Shown here: positions 1 through 5,543 of the stretch, in pieces
Numbering within the stretch: position 1 is the stretch's first letter
How the letters are laid out: each line of letters opens with the position of its first letter
NCBI GenBank assembly: GCA_046734455.1
Contig: JBKPRJ010000011.1
Span: forward strand, 1-9,181
Direction of reading: 5' to 3'
DNA length: 9,181 bases
DNA from: DATEOR01 sp046734455
Lineage (GTDB): Bacteria; Actinomycetota; Thermoleophilia; Gaiellales; Gaiellaceae
Made by a program: the position numbers and the translations under genes
Notes under the pieces: generated by a model
Database searches by the model: none
Told to the model about the DNA's origin: nothing
Seen by the model: only the letters and a program-made list of their open reading frames with translations

Positions 1-1
1 G

Positions 2-214
2 TCGCGCTGGTGGATCCGCCTGCGCACGAGCGGCACGACCATCCAGGCGAAGTTCTGGCGTGACGGCACGGCAGAGCCGGCGGCCTGGACGGCGACCGCG
101 ACGGACAGCTTCTGGACGAGCGGACGGGCGGCGCTCGGGGCGTTCGTCGCCACCGGCGTCTCCTCCCCATTTCCCCAGGTGCTGGTCGACCACTTCCTCG
201 CCACCGCGGGCTAG
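2..214 (+). CDS. C-terminal fragment of a jellyroll (LamG-like) domain surface protein, 5' end outside window
   Basis: An open frame enters from the left edge and ends at TAG 212-214, leaving 70 residues. The visible part alternates short beta strands: WWIRLRTSG, then TTIQAKFWRDGTAEPAAW, then a stretch ending in VLVDHFLATAG. The pattern of an R-x-R strand, an 'xAKxWxDGTAEPxxW' strand, an ATDS turn and a final V-x-x-D-x-F strand is typical of the last third of concanavalin A-like jellyroll domains found near the C-terminus of large secreted, repeat-bearing actinobacterial and archaeal surface proteins. That assignment rests on pattern memory of the family, not on a search. No sorting signal or membrane helix follows, so the protein would be secreted or held by its missing N-terminal part. 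It is followed by 165 non-coding bases and is probably not in the same transcription unit as the sulfotransferases. Confidence 0.6.
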   Translation, partial: SRWWIRLRTSGTTIQAKFWRDGTAEPAAWTATATDSFWTSGRAALGAFVATGVSSPFPQVLVDHFLATAG

Positions 215-379
215 CGTCGAGGTCTTCTTTGGCGCGCGGTAGAGGCTTATTCGACTGATACGCTCCGACGTCACTTGCCGCCCGTAGATGTCCGGGATGA
301 GAGTCGTCGAGCAGACTTCGCTGGGAGCTTCAGCTCAACGAGCGCCAGCCTCGAGCTGAGCGAGCGGCAGGTCCAAGAC

Positions 380-1270
380 ATGAGTCGCGCACCGAATCTC
401 TTCGTCGTTGGTGTCGCCCGAGCCGGGACGACTTCCCTCTCGCACTATCTCGATCAGCACCCTGAGATCTTCATGTCCCCGGTGAAGGAGCCGTACTTCT
501 TCTCCAGCTACCACCCGGACTGGGTGCCGGTGTCGCAGACGCTCTTCTCCTACATGAGCCTTTTCGCGGGGGCGACAACCGAGAAGTATCTCGGCGAGGC
601 TTCGCCCGCTTATTTCTGGGACGAGGACAGCCCAACGGCCATCAAGGAGGCGAGCCCCGATGCGCGTATCATCATCTCGCTCCGCGACCCGATCAAGCGG
701 GCGTACTCGGAGTACCTGCTCCTCCGCCGGAGTCTCGAAGACTGGCGTCCGACGTTTGCCGAGGCCGTTCAGGAGGAGATGGCTCTCGATCCCTCGGAGC
801 GCGGCACAAACCCGCAGTACAACTACGTCGATCGTGGGTACTACGCAGCCCGTGTCGAGCGTTACTTCGAGATCTTCGGCACCGACCGCGTGCACGTTCT
901 CTTCTTCGAAGACTTCATCAAGTCGACGCGAGAAGAGATGCGCCGTGTGTTCGAGTTTCTCGGAGTGGACCCAGAGCCCGCCCGTTCGATTGCCATCGCC
1001 GCCCAGAACCAGGGAGGGGCGCCGAAAAATCGTCTCGCCGCCTTCCTGCTCTATTCGAAACAACTTCGAAAGCTTGGCCGGCTCGTGGTCCCGCCGAAGG
1101 GACGGCCTCGCGTCGAGCGCAGCCTCATGCAACGCGGAAAGATGAATGTCGACGACCAAACGCGGCAGCGCCTCTACGAGGTCTACTCCGAGGACTGGAC
1201 GCGGCTCAAGGATCTGCTCGGCAAGTCTCCGCCCTGGGCGAGCGGCGTCTCCGCCGACATCTCCGTCTGA
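380..1270 (+). CDS. PAPS-dependent sulfotransferase (classical sulfotransfer domain)
   Basis: A 296-residue cytosolic enzyme predicted to move sulfate from PAPS to a sugar hydroxyl or amine. The 5'-phosphosulfate loop is VGVARAGTTSL (residues 10-20), followed by the SPVKEPYFFS segment (33-42) usual in bacterial relatives of heparan sulfate sulfotransferases. The 3'-phosphate site is ISLRDPIKRAYSEY (99-112), with Arg102 and Ser110 in the expected places. YVDRGYY and VLFFEDF in the middle are also typical of this family. The ATG at 380 puts the P-loop strand at residue 7, the normal distance. A TTG at 275 would add 35 residues of low-complexity, serine-rich sequence with no ribosome site, so it was not used. 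The Shine-Dalgarno sequence is weak (GGCAGG about 8 bases upstream). The gene is followed after 6 bases by another sulfotransferase. It is a paralogue of the - strand sulfotransferase at 4415-5347. The acceptor substrate cannot be read from sequence. Confidence 0.9.
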   Translation: MSRAPNLFVVGVARAGTTSLSHYLDQHPEIFMSPVKEPYFFSSYHPDWVPVSQTLFSYMSLFAGATTEKYLGEASPAYFWDEDSPTAIKEASPDARIIISLRDPIKRAYSEYLLLRRSLEDWRPTFAEAVQEEMALDPSERGTNPQYNYVDRGYYAARVERYFEIFGTDRVHVLFFEDFIKSTREEMRRVFEFLGVDPEPARSIAIAAQNQGGAPKNRLAAFLLYSKQLRKLGRLVVPPKGRPRVERSLMQRGKMNVDDQTRQRLYEVYSEDWTRLKDLLGKSPPWASGVSADISV

Positions 1271-1276
1271 GCCTCC

Positions 1277-2059
1277 GTGAGCGAGAAGGTGACTGACCCG
1301 GCGTTCGCTCGGTTCGTTCTCCTCACCACGCAGAGGACCGGCTCGAGCTGGCTGACGACATTGCTCGACAGCCATCCGAGCTCCGATGCCTACGGGGAGC
1401 TCTTCCTTCCCGGCGAAGGAGAGCGTCCGCCCTGGGGCGCCCGCCGGGTCGAACGGTTCTGGTCGGCTCGGGACAAGCTCGCGAGGAGCGGCAGGTCAAC
1501 GCGTCGTCCGCGGGCGACGTTCTCGTACCTCGACCACCTGTTCGCCTCGAACCCCGACGCGCAAGCCATCGGGTTCAAGCTCATGTACGACCAAGCGGTC
1601 AAGTACCCGGAGACCCTGGTCTACTGCATGCGCAACCGGGTCCGAGTCATCCATCTCGTCCGCCCCAACATCCTCGACATGGTCATCTCACGCGAGCTCA
1701 TGGTTGCCCGCGGAGAGGCACACGCCACGGCCGCCGACGAGGTGATTCCGCTTCAGGTCACCCTGGACCCGGAGAGCATCCGACGACGGCTTCGCCTCCT
1801 CGAGCTCGAGACCGTCTCGTTCCGGAAGGCGCTTCGCGCGCTCCGCCTGCGACATCTCGAGGTGGCCTACGATGCGCTCGCCTCGGACACTCAGATCCTC
1901 GCCGGTGTCCTGCGGTTCCTCGACCTTCCAGCCGATGCAGCGCTCGAGTCACCTCTCGTCAAGGTGAACGACCGCAGACAATCGGAGCTCGTGGAGAACT
2001 ACGCGGCGGTCTCGCAGAGGCTGCACGGAACGCGGTTCGCCGCGTTCCTGACGGGCTGA
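1277..2059 (+). CDS. Stf0/NodH-like sulfotransferase
   Basis: A 260-residue protein from a GTG start. The N-terminal strand and loop FVLLTTQRTGSSWLTTLL (13-30) is a 5'-phosphosulfate binding loop of the Stf0/LPS sulfotransferase type (TQRTGSSWL instead of the ARAGTTSL of its neighbour). The segment AYGELF (38-43) holds Glu41, in the place where Stf0 enzymes have a glutamate near the active site. IGFKLMYDQ (98-106) and VIHLVRPNILDMVISRE (124-140) match the family core and the 3'-phosphate site (Arg129, Ser138). The C-terminal half is rich in arginine and helix-forming residues, as in Stf0. The family includes sulfotransferases acting on trehalose, Nod factor and glycolipids; the acceptor here is unknown. 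The start lies 6 bases after the previous stop with no clear ribosome site, so translation is probably coupled. A GTG at 1289 is a possible alternative start. The gene ends 3 bases from the convergent propeller gene. Confidence 0.82.
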   Translation: MSEKVTDPAFARFVLLTTQRTGSSWLTTLLDSHPSSDAYGELFLPGEGERPPWGARRVERFWSARDKLARSGRSTRRPRATFSYLDHLFASNPDAQAIGFKLMYDQAVKYPETLVYCMRNRVRVIHLVRPNILDMVISRELMVARGEAHATAADEVIPLQVTLDPESIRRRLRLLELETVSFRKALRALRLRHLEVAYDALASDTQILAGVLRFLDLPADAALESPLVKVNDRRQSELVENYAAVSQRLHGTRFAAFLTG

Positions 2060-2062
2060 CCG

Positions 2063-3076
2063 CTACGCCGAGGGGGCCGGCAAGATGCTGTAGAGAGCCG
2101 ACAGGCCGGCCGGTTCGAGGTCGATCTCGGTGAGGCAGGTTCGCCGCTCGAGGTCGTAGCAGGCGATATGGGTGGGCTTCCCGCGGCGGAAGCCGCGCGC
2201 CACCCAGCTCACGTTCTCGCGAAACTGAGTCGGGCGAATGCGTGAGAAGCCGACCCAGAGCCGATGGTCGTCCATGAACACCCCGCGGCACCACCCGAGC
2301 AGCACTCGCTCGTCGGAGAAGGTCGCCAGGTCGATCGTCTCGATCACCTCGAGCCGCTCCGCATCGGCGACGACGATCTTGCCGTCGACAGTCGTGAAGT
2401 AGAGCCGCCCCTCGTGAAGCAGTCCGTCGTGGATGCGGTTGTCGCTTAGCTGGATCGAGCGACCCGGCTCCTCCAGGGAAACTGCGTCACCCTGGTGAAA
2501 GCGTGTCGCCCAGAGCTCGGAGCCGACGTAGAAGACGTAGTTCGGATGGGCGCGGTGCGGCTTCGTGCTGACCTTGCGGTAGTCCACCTCGGGATCGACG
2601 TGGGCCCAGGGGTCTTCGCCGAGGGCGTTCCAGGCCCGGACGATCTCGCCTCCCGGTGTCATCTCGAGAACCATCTCGAGGCCGGCGTTCGCGACGATGA
2701 TGTTCCCGGACGGGCTGGGCCGGACGTGATGCACGTCGTTGAAGCAGGGAAGTGAGACGTAGTGGAGGAGCTCGAACTGCGGGACGGTGTAGACCATCAC
2801 CTCGGTCTCGGTGCACGTGTAGAGCACATCACCGTGGAGGGTCGAGGCTTGGAGTGAGATGGCCGGCTCGTCCTCTGAGACGGCGTCGGCCGGCGACTCG
2901 TACTCCAAGGAGGTGGAGACCGTCCCTTCATTGGCGTCGACGCGCAGCACGAGACCCTTGTCGTACCCCTGCCAGACCTCTTGACCGTCCCTGAGCGAGC
3001 GTGGCGCCCGCTGCCGTCCGCCGATCACGTACAGCGCTCCGAGCGGCTTCTCGCCCCTGTCGACTGTGCCGCTCAA
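2063..3076 (-). CDS. Beta-propeller protein of unknown function, coupled to the flippase gene
   Basis: A 337-residue protein with repeated strand patterns of a beta-propeller (about 45-50 residues per blade): GLVLRVDANEG (41-51), EVMVYTVPQFELLHYVSL (92-109), GNIIVANAGLEMVLEMTPGGE (124-144), GKIVVADAERLEVIETIDL (232-250) and HIACYDLERR (303-312). It has no signal peptide or membrane helix and so looks cytoplasmic. Loop histidines recur in DVHHV (116-117), PHRAHPN (174, 177), RFHQGD (194) and RIHDG (216). The segments GWCRGV (261-266) and LWVGFSRIRP (273-282) recall TIGR03032-type or arylsulfotransferase-type propellers, but I cannot assign it firmly. The TTG start is chosen because GAGAAG sits 5 bases upstream, inside the last codons of the flippase gene, with 2 bases between stop and start. 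The same frame stays open far upstream, but that part overlaps the flippase and reads as arginine/proline-rich shadow sequence. Confidence 0.8.
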   Translation of the reverse strand: MSGTVDRGEKPLGALYVIGGRQRAPRSLRDGQEVWQGYDKGLVLRVDANEGTVSTSLEYESPADAVSEDEPAISLQASTLHGDVLYTCTETEVMVYTVPQFELLHYVSLPCFNDVHHVRPSPSGNIIVANAGLEMVLEMTPGGEIVRAWNALGEDPWAHVDPEVDYRKVSTKPHRAHPNYVFYVGSELWATRFHQGDAVSLEEPGRSIQLSDNRIHDGLLHEGRLYFTTVDGKIVVADAERLEVIETIDLATFSDERVLLGWCRGVFMDDHRLWVGFSRIRPTQFRENVSWVARGFRRGKPTHIACYDLERRTCLTEIDLEPAGLSALYSILPAPSA

Positions 3077-3078
3077 CG

Positions 3079-4413
3079 CTACTTCTCGGACTGGGCGATG
3101 GCGATTCCGGCCGATCGAAGACCGGAGATTGACGTCCCGCGCAGCGCCGGCAGGAGCTGTGTCCAGAGGAGCAAGAGCGCCACAGCCGACTGGGATACGA
3201 CCCACGCGACCCCCACTCCTTCGATACCCATCGAAGGCAGCAGGGCCCAGCTCAGACCAAGCACGAGCGCGGCGAGGAGAACCTGGTTCGCGATGAGCGC
3301 ACGGACATGGTCCTGAACGCGCGCGACGCCGAACGAGAGGATGCAGATGGAGCTCGGAACGAGGCCGATCGCAAGCAGGCGGAGAAGGGTGTCCCCCGCG
3401 GCCGCGTACTCCGCGCCGAAGATGCGCAGGATCCACGGAGCTGCGACGACGAGCACGAGTGCGATTGGCAGGAGCAGGCGCGCCGTGTGCCGAACCGCCT
3501 GCCGCGTGTGCAGGACGAGACGCTCGCGATTGAACGAGCCTTCGACGACGAGCGACACGCTCACGTTCGTCACGAGGAGCGACAGCGATGTCGCAATCAG
3601 CCACGGTGGATAGAAGAACGCCGCAGCACGCGGCCCCGCCTCGTGAATCACGAGCAGCGGCGGGACGGTCCGGTAGGCGAGGTTGCAAAGCAGACCGAGG
3701 TAGTTCCCGGCCGCGTAGCGGAGGACGTGGCCCCGGTCCAGATGCTCCTGGTGAGCTCGAGTGAGGGTCTGATGCCTTTGCGCCAGGCGGGTGAGCAGCA
3801 CGACGACCGCGACCGCCGCAACCGCGCTCGGCACGACCCAGGCGACGAGGACGCCATACGTCGCAAGCGACCCGCCCAGGATGAGGAGCACGACAATCTT
3901 CGCACCGTTGAGCGCGAGGTTCTTGATCGGTACCCAGCCAGAGTGACGCAAGCCGACGAGCGCCCCGTCCTGGACCGAGAGGAGGCAGGACGCGACCGTC
4001 GCCCCGATGCATGCGAGGGCAGTCCACGGGGTCGACACGGTGAAGTCGAGCGCCGGCGCCCACCTATGCACGCCGAGGAGAAAGATCCCGGCTGCCGCTA
4101 TCGCCGCCACCGTCGTCAGGCCGAGCACCCAATAGACGAACCGAGACGTTGCGTTGCCCGCGCGTGGGAGGAAGCGTACGCAGGCACCGTCCAGGTTCAG
4201 GCTGCCCGCTCCCGTGAGGAAGAGCAGGGCGGAAACTGCCGCGGTGCTGAGGCCGACGACCTCAGGCGGATAGATCCTGCTGGCGAACGCCCAGAAGAGC
4301 GCTCCCAAGGCAGCAGAGCCGACGACACTCGTCGTGAGCGCGTAGGCGCTTCGGTACAGCGGTACACGGGTGTGCTCGCGCAGTCTGTCCCGCCAGGATT
4401 CCATGCTTCTCAC
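3079..4413 (-). CDS. Polysaccharide/lipid-linked oligosaccharide flippase (Wzx/PST-type, MVF superfamily)
   Basis: A 444-residue integral membrane protein with about 12 hydrophobic helices. Clear ones are near residues 26-46, 56-75, 92-115, 130-147, 165-185, 186-208, 235-256, 266-290, 311-332, 341-365, 370-393 and 398-422. The pattern (a short basic N-terminus, SAALGALFWAFASRIYPPEVVG around the first helix, a charged central loop near 210-230, then FGAEYAAAG at 332-340 before a late helix pair) fits Wzx-like flippases that move undecaprenyl-linked oligosaccharides to the outer face. Length is normal for the family. The GTG at 4413 lies one base after the upstream sulfotransferase stop; an ATG at 4404 (residue 4) is the alternative. 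Neither has a well-spaced ribosome site (GAGAAG is one base from the ATG), so translational coupling is likely. Its place between a sulfotransferase and the propeller suggests that it exports a sulfated glycan; that is inference. Confidence 0.9.
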   Translation of the reverse strand: MRSMESWRDRLREHTRVPLYRSAYALTTSVVGSAALGALFWAFASRIYPPEVVGLSTAAVSALLFLTGAGSLNLDGACVRFLPRAGNATSRFVYWVLGLTTVAAIAAAGIFLLGVHRWAPALDFTVSTPWTALACIGATVASCLLSVQDGALVGLRHSGWVPIKNLALNGAKIVVLLILGGSLATYGVLVAWVVPSAVAAVAVVVLLTRLAQRHQTLTRAHQEHLDRGHVLRYAAGNYLGLLCNLAYRTVPPLLVIHEAGPRAAAFFYPPWLIATSLSLLVTNVSVSLVVEGSFNRERLVLHTRQAVRHTARLLLPIALVLVVAAPWILRIFGAEYAAAGDTLLRLLAIGLVPSSICILSFGVARVQDHVRALIANQVLLAALVLGLSWALLPSMGIEGVGVAWVVSQSAVALLLLWTQLLPALRGTSISGLRSAGIAIAQSEK

Positions 4414-4414
4414 G

Positions 4415-5347
4415 TTAGCGTCGGTCGGCGGCAGGCGGAGAATCGTACGCCGCGAGCCATGGGCTCAGATCGCGGTTCAAGAGGCCGCCCAGGAGCTCGA
4501 TGTCTTCGCGATAGAGGCGAGCGAGCATGGATGCGGGTTCGGCCGGTACCTCTGGCTTCACGAGAACACGCTGCTTCACGCGGCGCACGACGGGGTTGAG
4601 GGTCGCCACCACGAAAGGCCTCACCCTCGTCGTCACGCGGTTCGGTGTGAGAAGCGGGTTGAGAACTCGCCAGCGCGGCGTTCCCGTGACGTTGTGCTGA
4701 ACGGCGGTGTTCGGGGCGAACGCGGGATCTACACCGATGTGCTCGTAGACGGCGGCTGTGGCGCCTCGGGGGTCCGCGACGAAGTCGTCGAGGGTCAGGA
4801 CGTGGATCTGCTCGGGATCGAAGCGCTCGTAGTACCGAGCGAGCTGCTCGCCGTAGAAGCCCATGCGTCTGTAGTGCCACATGTGTGACCAGTTCTGCTG
4901 TACCCGCTCATCTTCGGCTTCGAGGGCATCGCCGAAGTCGAGGTACGGCTCGGTTCCACGCTCTCGCAGGTACTGAAAGGCGCTGTACGCGCGTTCGACC
5001 GGGTTGCGGAGAATTGCCACCATCCGTACGTCGGGGACGTAGTGCCTGATTCGGTCTGGGGCGTCTTCTGAGTAGAGGTACGAGACCGACGCTTCACCGA
5101 CCGCCATGCCGGGCTTCGCCCCGTCGAACAGCTCTAGGTAGCGGTCGATATCGGTGATCCGCGGGGATCGAGGTGCTCCCGGAGTCTCGCGCGGGAGCTT
5201 TTTGTTCTCGGACGAGAAGAAATGCGGTTCCTTGATCGGACTGACGAAGACTTGCGGGTGTTGGCGGAGGGAGTCGTGAAGCGTTGTCGACCCCGACCTC
5301 GCCGCACCGATGACGAGAAACGTGGGCAGCCGAGAGCCGTCGTTCAT
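4415..5347 (-). CDS. PAPS-dependent sulfotransferase (classical sulfotransfer domain), first gene of the leftward operon
   Basis: A 310-residue sulfotransferase. The PAPS loop is VIGAARSGSTTL (12-23), with SPIKEPHFFSS (36-46) after it, and the 3'-phosphate site is ILRNPVERAYSAF (112-124) with Arg114 and Ser122. RMGFYGEQLARYYERF and HVLTLDDF in the middle match the same family and line up with the + strand enzyme at 380-1270 (RGYYAARVERYFEIF, HVLFFEDF), so the two are paralogues that have diverged, most strongly in the C-terminal third. The frame continues upstream to 5500, but that 51-residue extension is unlike the family and would push the PAPS loop far from the N-terminus. The ATG at 5347 places it normally. 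This start has only a weak ribosome site but overlaps the stop of a well-initiated 23-codon leader ORF (ATGA), which may feed ribosomes into it. Acceptor unknown, probably a sugar in the glycan of this locus. Confidence 0.9.
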   Translation of the reverse strand: MNDGSRLPTFLVIGAARSGSTTLHDSLRQHPQVFVSPIKEPHFFSSENKKLPRETPGAPRSPRITDIDRYLELFDGAKPGMAVGEASVSYLYSEDAPDRIRHYVPDVRMVAILRNPVERAYSAFQYLRERGTEPYLDFGDALEAEDERVQQNWSHMWHYRRMGFYGEQLARYYERFDPEQIHVLTLDDFVADPRGATAAVYEHIGVDPAFAPNTAVQHNVTGTPRWRVLNPLLTPNRVTTRVRPFVVATLNPVVRRVKQRVLVKPEVPAEPASMLARLYREDIELLGGLLNRDLSPWLAAYDSPPAADRR

Positions 5348-5415
5348 CGATCGGCGCCCGGACGCGCATGTCGGGCCGTGAATGAGCACGGGCGATGTGC
5401 CATGGTGTAGTGCAT
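5344..5415 (-). CDS. Possible 23-codon leader ORF coupled to the sulfotransferase
   Basis: On the - strand an ATG at 5415 is preceded by GGAGAGGGAC, giving a GGAG core with 6 bases to the start, the best ribosome site in this half of the window. The reading frame runs 23 codons (it begins MHYTMAHRPC and is then rich in Arg, Ala and His) and stops at TGA 5344-5346, which overlaps the sulfotransferase ATG at 5345-5347 as ATGA. The composition is not that of a known peptide family, so the peptide itself may not matter. The arrangement fits a translational coupling leader. The alternative is that it is a chance ORF and the ribosome site serves nothing. No run of rare or amino-acid-specific regulatory codons is present, which argues against a classical attenuation peptide. 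Confidence 0.35.
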   Translation of the reverse strand: MHYTMAHRPCSFTARHARPGADR

Positions 5416-5543
5416 GTCCCTCTCCCAGTCCCGCAATGAATGGCGTTGCAGACCGCCGCTCTGGTGCAGTATCCCAGCGGTGCGCGGTGGCTTGCTGCAC
5501 CCGGGATCTTGGCGGCTCATGAGCGGAACGGCATAAGAGGATC
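5348..5543. promoter_or_regulatory. Divergent intergenic region between sulfotransferase and GT4 genes
   Basis: This 196-base stretch separates two outward-reading gene groups and must hold the start signals for both unless they are read through from outside. On the + strand, TTGGCG (5509-5514), 17 bases, then CATAAG (5532-5537) is a weak sigma70-like pair (4 of 6 matches each, without the important last T of the -10). If used it would start the transcript at about the GTG 5544. On the - strand no convincing -35/-10 pair was found upstream of the leader ORF at 5415. No intrinsic terminator or clear operator repeat is visible apart from the short palindrome CTCATGAG near 5516-5523. Confidence 0.35.

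Noticed and set aside
229..261. Possible promoter upstream of the first sulfotransferase (TTGGCG ... TGATAC)
   Set aside because: The spacing is 21 bases and both boxes are poor; no confident promoter was found in 215-379.
275..379. N-terminal extension of the first sulfotransferase to a TTG start at 275
   Set aside because: No ribosome site, low-complexity serine-rich sequence, and it would move the PAPS loop about 35 residues from its usual place; ATG 380 fits the family.
335..1375. Long - strand open frame opposite the first sulfotransferase
   Set aside because: Antisense shadow; it has no recognisable domain, while the + strand carries full sulfotransferase motifs. The same holds for the - strand frames at 5730-6866, 7268-8155 and 8025-8792 opposite the glycosyltransferases.
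2075..2111. Inverted repeat GGCCGGC / GCCGGCC with a 23-base loop
   Set aside because: Lies inside the 3' end of the propeller gene, has no T-run, and such short GC-only repeats are expected by chance at this base composition.
3077..4063. Upstream continuation of the propeller frame on the - strand
   Set aside because: It lies wholly over the flippase gene in another frame and reads as Arg/Pro/Ala-rich shadow sequence; the GAGAAG-TTG at 3076 gives a clear start.
3307..4599. Long + strand open frame (430 codons) opposite the flippase
   Set aside because: Highly charged Arg/Glu/Asp/Gln-rich product with no motif, typical of the antisense of a GC-rich membrane protein gene; the flippase helices on the other strand are convincing.
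5348..5500. 51-codon N-terminal extension of the - strand sulfotransferase
   Set aside because: Not family-like, and overlaps the leader ORF and its ribosome site; ATG 5347 puts the PAPS loop at the normal distance.
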